A stretch of 64,000 bases of DNA from Apostichopus japonicus (GCF_037975245.1 NC_092576.1:882501-946500); one strand, 5' to 3'. Numbered from the stretch's first letter, positions 35,571 to 46,790 are shown. The notes: a model not told the origin generated them from the sequence alone. Numbers and translations are program-made.

Positions 35571-36090
35571 TGTCCATGAATGCCCTCCAGCCTTCCCAGT
35601 GATAAATGGATTGACTAGTCAGCAACATGTAGTGTTGGATGTACAGAGAACAGATGTACTGACTTGTTCCATGCATAGAGTCTCTCAAGAAGTTTCTCTT
35701 CAATGGTTGATCATCACTCCTGACTCAGAAGAAGATATATCGCTGGATAATCAACTTTCCAGGAGCAATAACGAGGATGGAACTGTGAACATCACTCTAA
35801 ACTCAACTGTTACAGTTACTAGTCTTTCAATTAACCGTGTGACTCTTCAATGCAAAGTATCCGGTCTTCCAGCTGACTCCCCTCAAGTGTCTTCAACTCA
35901 AGTAGAACTTCTATTACCTTCAAATTGTAAGCAATATCTACTACTAGTTTATGTTTTTTTTTCTCTCATGCATCTGATATTGTAGGGCAGGCTTGATAGG
36001 CAAACGGAATCTATTCACCATTAATGGTGTGTATATGCATGTATGTGATATCCTTGGCATGTAAACGGTAAGGGACACAAGGAGTACATG
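35571..36090 (+). repeat. Segmental duplication, left copy (exon 6 and flanks)
   Basis: From TCTTGTCCAT upstream of exon 6 to about 400 bp past its 5' half the sequence matches 39294-39810 with few differences, including intron text (TTTATGTTTTTTTTTCTCTC, CATCTGATATTGTAG, GGACACAAGGAGTACATG). The left copy has an extra GGCAGGCTTGATAG after the intron start. Similarity ends around 36090. Confidence 0.92.
35591..35926 (+). CDS. Gene A exon 6: Ig-like domain 5 (duplicate, altered acceptor)
   Basis: Encodes FPVINGLTSQQHVVLDVQRT, cysteines in VLTCSMHR and VTLQCKVSG, Trp in VSLQWLIITP and sequons NIT and NST. It is nearly identical to exon 7. The acceptor used in exon 7 (CCATTTAG before GTGACTGCC) is missing here: the text reads CCATGAATGCC, a 6-bp deletion that removes the AG. 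A downstream AG at 35589-35590 (TGCCCTCCAG) would restore a phase 1 exon of 112 codons. The donor is GTAAGC. If that site is not used, skipping the exon keeps the reading frame, since all introns are phase 1. The start is therefore the least certain border in gene A. Confidence 0.7.
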
Positions 36091-36499
36091 TTGGATTAAT
36101 TGCCCTCTCAGTATTTGCATTCCTTTTTAAGGATTCAAGGTCCTTATTGGTTATCACAGGACTGAAAGGTCACGCAAGGTTTCCAGGAGACAAAATGTAA
36201 AAAAAAACAAAAGTTTGTTAATGTTATAACTTTCTAAGTTAAGGTTGGGGAGGTCTGGGATCTGTCTTAGTCATTAAATCAGACCTATCTGAGGTCTCTA
36301 GGTCGCTCAATAAATTAAAATGTAAAATTTAGATAAACTTCATACTGGATCTGTGGGTCCAATTTTAATGATAAATATAGTATTGATTGTTATATAGAGG
36401 TCATACGGTAATGTAAGTGAAACCAAAGAGTAAGGGTTCTTGTTAGTTTCTCACTGACCTTCGGTCTTCGGAAATCCTAATGGTCAGGAAGTGCGAAGA

Positions 36500-39155
36500 C
36501 TTCTGAGCATTATCTTGAAGTCACAAAGAAAAACATAAAGTGTCCTGGATGCACCCACACTCACACCAGTGGCATCAGCTTGACCTGATCATCACTAGAA
36601 GAAGTCGCATTGGAGATGTGCGTACAACCCGCAGCTACCATAGCGCTGACTGTGATACCGACCACGCTCTAGTCATCAGCAAAGTTGTACTGCAGCCCAA
36701 AAGGATACATCATGCCAAACCAAGAGGTCTCCCAAAGATCAACACTGCCTGTACTGCGGATACTGCAAAAACTCACAAATTCAAAGCATCCATGAAGAAC
36801 TTTGGCCCTGCTCTTCCTGATGAAACTGCAGAATCAAGATGGTGTCGACTTAGCTCCTTCATCTACCAGTCAGCCATTGATGCTTTTGGGAGGAAGAAAA
36901 GACAAAACACCGACTGGTATGATGCCAACTTGAAAGTTATCGAACCTGCAACAACAGCCAAGAGACATGCTCTTATAAGATGGAAGCAATATCCAAGTGC
37001 CAAGACCTTGAGTGCCCTTAGGAAATCTAGGGCTGAGAGTCAGAGGATTGCCTGGAAATGTGCTAATGATTATTGGACTCAGCTGAGCACCTCCATCGAA
37101 CAGGCCTCCACTAGTGGCGACATCAGGGCCATGTACGAAGGAATCAGGCAGGCAACTGGGCCAGCTGTAAATAAGTCAGCACCCCTGAAGACAAAATCAG
37201 GTGAGATCATCACTGACCCAAACAAGCAGATGGACAGATGGGTGGAGCATTACCTTGAGTTATACTCAACAGAGAACATGGTCTCCAAAGATGCCATCAA
37301 CTGCATCCCTGTCCTACCAGTACTAGAGAACCTAGACGAGGAGCCTACAATGATTGAGCTTGAAAAAGGTATTGATGTACTATCCAGCAGCAAAGCTCCA
37401 GGAAATGATGCCATTCACCTGAGGTCATCAAAGAAGGAAAAGCTGGAAAAGCTAGACTTCTACCCCATCTCTATGAGCTTATCTGGCTCTGCTGGAGAGA
37501 AGGACAGGTACCACAAAGCATGCGTGATGCCAAGATAGTGACCCTCTTCAAGAACAAGGGTGACAGGAGTGATTGCAACAATTATCATGGAATATCCCTC
37601 CTCAGTATTGTTGGCAAGGTGTTCGCACATGTAGTCCTAGCTAGACTTCAGGTGCTAGCTGACAGGGTGTATCCAGAAGCCCAGTGTGGCTTCAGATCAG
37701 GAAGGTCCAATATCGACATGATTTTCTATGTGAGACAGCTCCAAGGAAAGTGCAGGAAACAGCAACAACCACTATTCCTAGCTTTCGTTGACCTTACCAA
37801 GGCTTTTGATCTTGTTAGCCGCAGTGGACTTTTCAAGCTACTGCAGAGGATAGGATGTCCTTCGACACTCCTCAGCATCATCATGTCCTTCCATACAAAC
37901 ATGAAGAGCAAGGTCATCTTCAATGGCAGCACATCCAAACCCTTTGAGACCAAAAGTGGAGTTAAGCAGGGCTGCGTGCTTGCACCAACCCTGTTCGGAA
38001 TATTCTTCTCTCTGCTTCTGTCGTATGCCTTCCAGACCTCTACTGATGGCTCTATATTCGCACCAGGCGTGATGGCAAACTGTTAAACCTAGCCCGTCTG
38101 GGAGCCAAGACCAAGATCACTCGTGTTCTGATAAGGGAGTTGCTGTTTGCTGATGATGCAGCTTTTACCAGCCTCACCGAAGAGGGACTCCAGCATCTTA
38201 TGGACTGCTTCTCCCAGGCATGCAGAGAACTTGGCTTAACCATCAGCATAAAGAAAACAGAGATCATGGTACAGAATACTTCATCTATTCCAGCAATCAG
38301 GATCCTTGACGCCACACTTGTGGTAGTGGACAACTTCATATATCTGGGCTCCCTGATGTCAAGCAACTTATCCCTGGATGGTGAGATCAACAGGCGCATT
38401 GGAAAATCAGCCACAGTGATGTCTAAACTCAACACCAGAGTCTGGACGACAAGAACCTGACGCTGCACACCAAACTCAATGTCTACCAGGCATGTGTTCT
38501 CAGTATGCTTCTCTATGGTAGTGAGACTTGGACAACATATACCAGGCAAGAACACCGACTAAATGCTTTCCATCTCAGATGCCTCCGCAAGATCATGGGC
38601 CACACATGGGAGGACAAGGTCACCAACAGCGATTTTCTGTGCAAGGCTACAGTAGGTCAACATCAATCTATGCAATGCTCAGTGAACGTTGGCTACGCTG
38701 GCTTGGACACGTCTCCCGAATGGACAAAGGACGCATCCCCAAGGACCTACTGCATGGTTAGTTGGAGTGTTGCACAAGATCCACAGGTCACCCACACCTC
38801 AGATTCAAGGACTCGTGCAAAATGGATCTCCTGTCAGCCCACATTCACATCAACACCAGGGAAGACTTAGTAGTAGATCACCCCTCCTTGAGATATGAAG
38901 TGAATAGATAGAGCAGAGCAAGACAGAAGAGAGCAACAAGACCTCAAGCGCCAAAGATGGAAGGAATCTAGCTCTAGCTCAAAAGAAGATACCATCCATG
39001 TCTGCACTGACTGTGCTAAGGACTGCCACTCAAGGATAGGCCTGTACAGCCACCGCAGACGCTGCTCGAAAGTAACAGAACACAATCCATCGTCTGCACA
39101 GACAGAGGGAGGCCAAAGAATGACTGTGGAGTATCAATAAAATGATATTGCAAGA
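36500..39155 (+). pseudogene. RTE-like LINE, 5'-truncated and frameshifted
   Basis: The order is: end of an AP endonuclease domain (HQLDLIITRRSRIGDVRTT, CDTDHALV) from 36540; a linker; reverse transcriptase motifs from 37415 (KGDRSDCNNYHGISLLSIVG, AFVDLTKAFDLVSRSGLF, KQGCVLAPTLF, then LLFADDAAF at about 38140); SETWTTYTRQEHRLN and WLRWLGHVSRMDKGRIPKD; and a C-terminal zinc-finger-like CTDCAKDCHSRIGLYSHRRR at 39004-39060. Frameshifts lie near 37418, 38045, 38460 and 38640. It sits in the sense direction between exons 6 and 7 of gene A. An RTE/BovB-type clade is likely. Confidence 0.88.
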
Positions 39156-39293
39156 TAATTTTTTTGATAAGTAATATAAGATAAGTAACATGGAATTATT
39201 AAACTACCTATATAAACAGTATACTCGCATTTGCAGTTCTACTTTCATGTACTGGCTGTGATCAGTTTTCACTTTCTTTAAGAATTGTTTTTA

Positions 39294-39810
39294 TTGTCTT
39301 GTCCATTTAGGTGACTGCCCTCCAGCCTTCCCAGTGATAAATGGATTGACTAGTCAGCAACATGTAGTGTTGGATGTACAGAGAACAGATGTACTGACTT
39401 GTTCCATGCATAGAGTGTCACAAGAAGTTTCTCTTCAATGGTTGATCATCACTCCTGACTCAGAAGAAGATATATCGCTGGATAATCAACTTTCCAGGAG
39501 CAATAACGAGGATGGAACTGTGAACATCACTCTAAACTCAACTGTTACAGTTACTAGTCTTTCAATTAACCGTGTTACTCTTCAATGTAAAGTATCCAGT
39601 CTTCCAGCTGACTCCCCTCAAGTGTCTTCAACTCAAGTAGAACTTCTATTACCTCCACACTGTAAGCAATATCTACTACAAGTTTATGTTTTTTTTTCTC
39701 TCATTCATCTGATATTGTAGGCAAACGGAATCGATTCAGCATTAATGGTTTTTATGCATGTACTGTATGTTATATCCTTGGCATGTTAACCATAAGGGAC
39801 ACAAGGAGTA
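39294..39810 (+). repeat. Segmental duplication, right copy (exon 7 and flanks)
   Basis: Partner of 35571-36090, lying about 3.7 kb downstream on the same strand. It keeps the intact acceptor and so is probably closer to the ancestral form at that site. The RTE-like LINE lies between the copies. Confidence 0.92.
39311..39661 (+). CDS. Gene A exon 7: Ig-like domain 6
   Basis: 117 codons from acceptor CTTGTCCATTTAG to donor GTAAGC, phase 1-1. It begins CDCPPAFPVINGLTSQQHVV. Cysteines, Trp and sequons match exon 6. The encoded domain differs from exon 6 at only a few residues (for example KVSS versus KVSG and PPH versus PSN near the end). Retaining the following intron would add a short hydrophobic tail (KQYLLQVYVFFSLIHLIL) before a stop at 39720. 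The same is true of exon 6. Confidence 0.85.
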
Positions 39811-39869
39811 CATGCCTCTTGAGCTTCATAATTAATTTGGGTATCCACATTATTAGGTAAATAAATCCA

Positions 39870-40600
39870 AATGTTTTGTAACTATGAAGGTCATCTGAGG
39901 TCACCATGCATTACTGGTTATCTGAGGTCACTGTTGGTCGAAGTATGAAAACCTTGTAACCAGGACCACTTGAGTGCGAGAAATTTACTGATCATGCGGA
40001 TTCAGCAATGACCGAAACTTGAAATCTTGTCAGTCATGTTGCATTCAATTTTTAATTTGGCAAGGCTTTAATTCTTGTTGTTTGATTCCTTGTGGAAGGC
40101 AAACGGAATCTATGTGATGGTGATGGCATATATTTGTTTGTGTGTGATGCCTTGGCATGTAAACACTGTAACTCCAAAATATAAATTTGTATGAATTCCA
40201 TATTAGGTATGTTGATCCACCTTAGTACAAATTAAAATCCTTCTTTGTGAAGGTCCATGGTTATGTGAGATTGTCAGAGGTCAAATCTGAAACCTATTAA
40301 AAAGCATCAGTTCATTAGCAAAGGTTCGGTGAGGGTCATACTCACTATGAGAATCCATCTCAGTGAGTATAAGAACACTACTTTTTTGGTAAAGGTCATT
40401 GGTTATTTGAGGTCAACAGAGGTGAAACAAGATAAATAAAAAGTGCAGGTTGAATGAACTTCACACTTGGTATGTGGATCCACCTTAGTCAGGAAAAGAA
40501 CCAGATTGTTTTCTGAAGAAGTCAAAAACCATGTGAGGTCAATAGGTGTCAAAGGCTGAAATCCTTGTAAACACGTGATAGCTATAAACTAGTATCAAAC
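39870..40600 (+). repeat. AGGTCA-rich satellite, diverged
   Basis: Several degenerate units contain GGTTATTTGAGGTCA, AAAGGTCATTGG, GAGGTCAAATCTGAAA and CTTGTAAACACG. GCAAACGGAATCTATG at 40098 marks the unit start also seen near 45175. It lies in the intron after gene A exon 7. Confidence 0.75.
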
Positions 40601-40947
40601 ATCTTTAATAAATCATAAATATATGGTCTTATTAGGTAAAACCATTTAATATAAACATTTGCATTGGGGCAAACTCCAATTTATATTTAAGCACGCTACC
40701 TTGCTAGACATGCAGTTCTTATAACTTATTACACAAACGATTTTGAGCATATAATTTTCAAATATATGTAAATACCTTGTTTGGCAGAGAATGCTTCTCT
40801 TTCCTTGGAAGTAGTACACACCAATATTACTTAAGCATGAAGAAATGCTTTTACTATTAATATGCATTCTTATTTGTTTAAACTTGTAGTTGTCTGCCAT
40901 CACTTTGAGCCATCCTTTATCAGTATATGTCATGTTGCTCTCTGCAG

Positions 40948-40998
40948 GTAAAGATGACCACTCCCAGTCAAATGGCACATCGCTCGTCTTGCTGTTTG
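40948..40998 (+). CDS. Gene A exon 8: juxtamembrane linker
   Basis: 17 codons between the acceptor TTGCTCTCTGCAG and donor GTGAGT, phase 1-1. It encodes CKDDHSQSNGTSLVLLF, polar then hydrophobic. It forms the stalk and the first turn of the membrane segment completed by exon 9. One sequon (NGT). A short exon, but frame, phase and content all fit. Confidence 0.75.
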
Positions 40999-41194
40999 GT
41001 GAGTAAATTGCAAAATAGCATGGAACTGGTTGTGGTGGTGGGAATGCTTGATTTGGAAGTCAATATAGCATTAAAGCAGAGATTCCAAAGAAACAGTAAG
41101 ATTGTTATCAGTGACTGCATGTTACACATGGACATTTTTGAAGCGGGTGTGAAAATGTAATGTGTGGGCGTGTGGATGTATAAACTATACGTCT

Positions 41195-41545
41195 ACAATC
41201 CATTAATTAATGTAAATGCCAAAGGCCACATGATCACAGGTCAAAGATGGTTAAATTTTGCAAACTATTCCTTGACCATATGGCAGATGGACTCAAATTT
41301 GGTGGGTAAATGCCTGGGGATGGATTGTAGCATCTGGGTTACTGATGATGTCAGAAGGTCAACTTTTGGTCATAGATCATAGAACCCCCAAAACTGTATT
41401 TTGACCTTTGCACATATGGCAAGATAACAATATGGCTCAATTTAAATTAGGTTACAACATTTGATACATCTTCAGCTCATCAATTAATGTAAAAGCTAAA
41501 GGTTACTTATACAAAGGTCAACCATGGTTAAATTTGTACGCAACA
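41195..41545 (+). repeat. Tandem duplication with GGTCA words, period about 290 bp
   Basis: TTAATTAATGTAAATGCCAA with an adjoining GGTCAAAGATGGTTAAATTT recurs as CAATTAATGTAAAAGCTAAA with GGTCAACCATGGTTAAATTT. Probably a distant relative of the AGGTCA satellites. Confidence 0.6.
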
Positions 41546-41559
41546 GGCTACAGGGGATG

Positions 41560-44290
41560 CTGGATCAGCTTACCAACCCAAATGTCCCCATGAGCGGGGG
41601 AGAGACCGGAGAACAGGGAGTGATATGGGAAGGTGAGGATGGCTCTAAGCGGAGAGTGAAGGGAGAGAGAGAAAGAAGTGGAAGGAGGTAGAGAGAGAGA
41701 ATGCCTCCTGCATTCCCGGCGCTGTCCGGTTTAAGCATGATAAAAGGGAAAGGAAAAGGCAAGGATACCCGTACAGAAGGCATAATTGCCCAAGGAAAGA
41801 ACCAGCGCAGCCGGTCTTGAGAAGGACACTCTGAGAGCATCCATCCTGGATCTCAAGGCCAACCAGCTCCTAAGGGAAAGCAGGATGGAGGGACTGGAGT
41901 GCGGACCTGCTAGAGCCCAACCCCATCGGGAACCCAGGATACCACGGCTGCGACCGGTGGGTAGCAGAGACAGACCATCCCACAGCGGAGATTTTGGAGT
42001 GTGATTCGGGATGCAGACGGTCCTGGCAGGGTTTGGGAACCCAGATCTGAGAGGCTCGGACAGAAGTGCGGCACCCTGCAGATCGAATACCCACGGACTT
42101 CCCATATGGAATCGTAGCTGTCATACTACCTCTACTCCGAAATGGCATGTGAGCGGCAAGTTTAGACTTACATTATGCCTACTTACACGTCCCAATCCAC
42201 GAACAACAACCAATGGTACCTGGTCTTCCGATTAGTGTTTGACCGATTATATGATAATTGGTTATTACCGATTAGTTCATTTGACAATCGGACCTATGCC
42301 GATTACCGATTGTTCCATCGTTTTTGTGGAACTGGCCTAATATATGATTAAGTATTATGCGTGATTACCTTCCCCTAGGCAAATATAAGCAAAGATGTAA
42401 ATGGACGACTAAACGTTTCACACTAAAGCAAATAAAGAACACTGTAATACATACTACATGGGGCCCTGCCTGTTCATAACGATGAGTCGCAATATTGCAA
42501 TCCCACCACAGCACAGTAAATGTCAGACCTGTACAGACTACAGAAGCGGCAATATAGCAACCATTGGCTCTAAAATGCAAAAAACATAACTATGGCCAGC
42601 TTTTACAACTAGTATTATGACCATTATCAGTAATGCAACTCCAATAAATGAAGTGAAAAGTACACCGAACGAAAATAAAATATACGTAATTTTGTAATAT
42701 CATATCGAAATATATTATCCGATATGAAAAGTAAAACAATCCCTGACATTCGCTTCAAGTTTTCACTAGTTACCATCTGCTAGGGAACACCGATTTAACA
42801 TTGTTTCAAACGATTATACACAGTAAGCCAATGGCACTTCTCTGTTGACTTCACTACATATGAGAGAAATAACACACTAAAGTCCAATTGACTTTGTTGT
42901 GCGTGTCGCTGGAAATCAGACTTTCTTCTGTCGGTTGAGGGTCCTGAGGGAGTTCAGTTACTGAACGGGGTTATTTTAGCACGTATGGTACATGCAGTCA
43001 GGGGGGGGGAAATGCTTTGTGTTTTTTTGCAAATATATGTGTAAGTGCGTTTGCCTAATCACAAAATACTGTAATGCAGTAGAATTACTAAGGACTGTTG
43101 CCAAACATTATTAGGGATTTTCAAGAGTATTTCGCGCCTTGATTTCATCATTTTATCGCATTTATAAAATTTGGGGCGCATTCATAAACTGAACAGCTTC
43201 AAGGCTTAACCGTTCCCTAGCCAGACTAGCCTAATGTATGTATAACTAACATTGAGCAAAACCTCATGTTATTGTTTTCACTTTCCATTTTTCACGTAAG
43301 TTGCAACGGCCGAAGTGGTTAAAGGGTATATTGTTTTGGTTTTATATTTAGTCAAGAAAAATCTTTCTTATCAATCGTTAAACATGGATAACAGTAGGTT
43401 TTGTTAGAATTTAAAATTAAAGTTACGTCTTCCCCCTAAGCTTATTGTATGATGTTCACTGCCAAAACTGGATAGTATATCGAAGAGCATTATTGCAATC
43501 TCGCGTGAGGGACTTGCAATTCTGTTACCTTCCCCGGCTTTTAATAGCGTTGAATCGAATGATCTACTTTCTTTTCTGGTTGTGGTAAATCAAAAGCGCC
43601 AAAAAACTCAATCCTTTATGTGGAACGCTATAATCGGTTTGGCATAATCGGTAGCGCAATGGATTTTGCCGATGCCGATAATCTAACCGATTTTGGGTCA
43701 AACACTACTTCCGATACAAGGGAAGAGACTTCCAGTTCAGAGCCCTGCCATTTGGCCTTTCAACAGCCCTGGGAGTTTACACAAGAGTAACAGGAGCTGT
43801 AGTCTCTTCCTAGGAAAAAGAGGAGTCTGCCTCTTCGTCTACCTCGAGGATTGACTAAAAGTCCGGGATTCAGAGGCGGAAGCAACACTCAACGTCCTCA
43901 ATACCATCCAAATCCTCCAACACTTGGGTTGGGTTATCAACTGCAGAAAACCATTACCCATCCCCACACAGTCCGTGTAATTCCTGGGGGTGGAACTGAA
44001 CTTGCAAGAGGGGATCACCTATCCCACGGGAGAATGAGTCCTGGTGATCTCGACAGCCTTACACCTGCTCCTATCACAACAGGTGTCACCAACTCGACTC
44101 TGGCTACAAACCCTAAGCCAGATGGCCAGTCTGGTCAACGTGGTGCAGCTGTGCACATCCCACATGCACCCACCCCAACTGCATCTCCTCAAATCAACCA
44201 ACCCAAAGGTTTTGGACAAGGAAGCCCCAGTCCCCCTGTCAGGAGAAATCACCTCTCACCTCCTCAAGTGGTCGGACACGTCCATCTCTG
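41560..44290 (+). mobile_element. DIRS-like retrotransposon reverse transcriptase remnant
   Basis: Before the insertion at 42233, the text encodes ILPLLRNGM and ASLDLHYAYLHVPIHEQ, reverse transcriptase motif A of the DIRS group. After 43716 it continues RYKGRDFQFRALPFGLSTA and VCLFVYLED, where the catalytic YLDD reads YLED and is followed by a stop. FLGVELNLQEG-like and LLSQQVSPTRLWLQTLSQMA segments follow. Stops and a one-base shift before 42225 show it is dead. The left part (41560-42000) may be its Gag-like region but was not recognised. It lies in the last intron of gene A. Confidence 0.8.
42233..43707. mobile_element. hAT-type transposon with TAGTGTTTGACC ends, 1.5 kb
   Basis: The left end is TAGTGTTTGACCGATTA and the right end on the minus strand is TAGTGTTTGACCCAAAA. 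An identical 8-bp repeat CTTCCGAT flanks it (42225-42232 and 43708-43715). Removing the element and one repeat restores the DIRS reverse transcriptase frame across the site. CCGATTA and ATCGGT words are dense near both ends and may bind a transposase. No protein is encoded. Confidence 0.92.
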
Positions 44291-44404
44291 TTTTCAATTT
44301 TCACTCCACTATAATATGAAAAGATTCAAAATTTACAGCACATTGAATGTTCATGATTGTTTCATGTTATTACTTATCCTTTTGTTTTGCTTTATCCTTG
44401 TCAG

Positions 44405-44499
44405 TTATTTTTGTCATCCTTCTCCTCATCGTTGTCATCGTCTTACTCACCTACCTCCTCATCTCCTTCAAAATCTACCGCAAAGTACCAAGCAATTAA
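44405..44499 (+). CDS. Gene A exon 9: transmembrane segment, short tail and stop
   Basis: Acceptor TTTATCCTTGTCAG. Joined in phase 1 it encodes VIFVILLLIVVIVLLTYLLI, then SFKIYRKVPSN and TAA at 44497-44499. The hydrophobic run with the end of exon 8 gives a complete single-pass anchor, followed by a basic stop-transfer tail of about 10 residues. The tail is too short for signalling motifs, so signalling would need a partner. The exon directly follows a DIRS retrotransposon remnant. Confidence 0.85.
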
Positions 44500-44830
44500 C
44501 AGGTTTGAAATTAACAACTTTTTTAATCTCTTGTGTATTGATTTAAGTATATGTTTGAAACAGAAAATCAAGACACTCATCCACTAAATTGCAAAATGTA
44601 CAGACTAGAAGCTAGTGTTTGTATTATTGTACACGTAATGGGCCTCTTGTGTGACCAATTTCAACCTTTTTTCCTGTGCATTATGCTCTTGGCAAAATGG
44701 CATAATGGCAAAAGCACACATGAAACAAACAAGTTTTGACATAGAGTTAATACATGAGAAGAATGAAAGGTCGCTGAAAGTTAAAAGTATTGAAAAGTTA
44801 CACAGAGCCATCCCTTAAAACCTCCTAATC

Positions 44831-44836
44831 AATAAA
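44831..44836 (+). promoter_or_regulatory. Candidate polyadenylation signal of gene A
   Basis: AATAAA about 330 bases after the gene A stop codon, in a position expected for the 3' end of the last exon. Such hexamers are common in AT-rich DNA. Confidence 0.4.
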
Positions 44837-45169
44837 AGTTGTCTAACTTTGTGAATGCATACCAGTGACATGTAATTTGCCATAAATGTGGGATCAAACA
44901 GTATACTATGAGGGAATTGGGAACTAATTTTAGTTGATATCAGATAGCAAAACGTGTGGACCTATGAATGTGTATCTCAGGGATCATAGGAAGATTAGAT
45001 ATCCAACTGTGTCTATACTTAGAAACATGCAGTACAAGTTTAGAGTAACATACAGATTTGAATATTAGTACAATGGTATGGTTTAGTGTACCCTGAATAG
45101 TTTAATTATACTCTTGCTTCATTGTCGTTGTTAATGTGACAATGTTGATCAAGTTATTTTCTTCTTGGT

Positions 45170-45700
45170 TGCTTACCGGATGAATCTATGCAATGGTGAT
45201 GGTGTAGTGTGTGCAAGTGTGTGTTCATGACATTGACTTGTAAACACGATAACTCAATATTTCAAGATGACTTCACTTCATACTTGGTATGTGGATCCAT
45301 CTTTTGAGGTACAAGAATTCTATTCATTTCTGTGAAGGTCAAAGGTCATTTGAGGTCAAATGAGGTCAAAAGTCTGAAAACTTTGTAAATACGATAACTC
45401 AAAAAATACATCTTTGATGAACTTCATAGTTGGTATGCAGATCGGCTTTGCAAGTACAAGAACCCTATGCAATTGGTGGAGGTCAAAGGTCATTTGCCAT
45501 CAACATTTAAATCAAAGTTTGAAATCTTATATGTAAACACATCAACAAGAAGCACATATTCCTTGAATGTCATATGCATAGTGTGTAGATCTGCCTTGGT
45601 GAGTGCATGAATCCTCGTGAAATTGGTAGGGGTCAAAGGTCACATGAGATCATCAGGTGTAAACCATGTAAGCATAACTGAAAACTGAAAGCAACAAATA
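45170..45700 (+). repeat. AGGTCA-rich satellite, about 3-4 units
   Basis: Units contain CTTGTAAACACGATAACTCA, GAACTTCATA(C/G)TTGGTATG and GGAGGTCAAAGGTCATTTG. Exact AGGTCAAAGGTCA direct repeats lie at 45336-45348 and 45480-45492, and GGGTCAAAGGTCA near 45630. This is the best preserved array of the family here. Confidence 0.88.
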
Positions 45701-46539
45701 ATCTGTGAGTTCTCTGATGCTATGATTTCTGTTGGTGTACATAGTTAAGTATTGAAAGGGCTCTATAGGTCTTCAGACATAGTCATCCAGTTAATGAAAT
45801 CTGCTTCTGAGTTAGCTGCTTTAAATCCACTCAAGTGTCCCTTATGTTTTCACCCTCTGAGCTTTAAGGGATCAACAGGTTATCTCAAATGGTGCAATGA
45901 TTGGCTCAAGGGATCTATAAATTATTCTAAAATTTGCTACATTCTCAGTGGTTTATACTAGATGACTGGTAACTTGTGAAAATATTGCAGTGTACAATCA
46001 ATGTCATGAACTCTCATTCATTAATAACATTAATAACTATTAAAGCTTTTATAGCTCAAAATAGTTAAAATAAAATGTCTATGTCTATGTGTGTATTTTT
46101 GCAAACCAAGACTATTCTTCCTAGATATTAGAACATTTTGGAATACAAATGTTATTGTAAAATCCTGAAACCTTCAAAGGAGAGCTGCAACAAAGAGCTG
46201 GACATTTCTGAAATTTTGAGGTTCTTACTGACTTTTTGGATGAATTTAACTTACTCTAGTTATGTGAAGTTTTATATCACAAGGTATTACCAAGCCAACT
46301 GGCTTTCTGGTTGATAAAAAAATTTGTATGATCTAACAAAGACTAATTCTTGTGCCCTGTTAGCATCCATGAATCATATATTGAGATTTGTAAGTTTACA
46401 AATAGATGGATTTGGAAGCTGCATTTGCAAGAACTGTTTTAGATGGCGGCTGATAAAAATATTCCTGATCTACATTCTCAGCCTGTTCAAACATTTTCAA
46501 GCTTAACATTTTTTACAAGGTGAACACATTAAAACCTAG

Positions 46540-46790
46540 ATGAAATTACTACTTAGTATGCAGATCCACCTTATGGAGCTCAAGGAGGCTAGTATTTTCT
46601 GTGGAGGAAAGGTCATTTGAGGTTAACAGAGGTCAAATTCTGACAATCTTGTTATGGTGATAACTCAACAAAGAAATGTTGCATTAAATTAATACTTTGT
46701 ATGGAGAGCTACAGTACTGAAAACAAGAATCACATCTCTTCTGCTTTGTTCAAAGGCCATTTGAGTTCAACAATCAGGAAGACTTTTAAA
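46540..46790 (+). repeat. AGGTCA-rich satellite fragment
   Basis: TACTTAGTATGCAGATCCAC, GGAAAGGTCATTTGAGGTTA and GATAACTCAACAAAG match the 45170 array. About one and a half units are present. Confidence 0.75.

Larger units (their letters stand above)
24621..44499 (+). other. Gene A: IgSF membrane receptor, nine-exon gene span
   Basis: Nine exons join in one frame to encode a predicted 738-residue type I membrane protein. It has a signal peptide (about residues 1-23), six Ig-like domains (24-125, 126-239, 240-347, 348-461, 462-573, 574-690), a linker (691-707) and a transmembrane segment with a 10-residue tail (708-738). All eight introns are phase 1, the class expected for shuffled Ig domains. 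Ig domains 2-6 share the opening (F/Y)PxVNGLTxQQ or a variant, followed by L(T/N)C and LxC, so they arose by internal duplication. No orthologue was recognised. A surface recognition or adhesion role is inference. Introns are loaded with transposons in both orientations. Confidence 0.85.

Noticed and set aside
43851-44546. 231-codon single frame spanning the last part of gene A
   Set aside because: It joins an out-of-frame DIRS remnant to intron and to the exon 9 region in the wrong frame. The spliced exon 9 explains the transmembrane sequence better.
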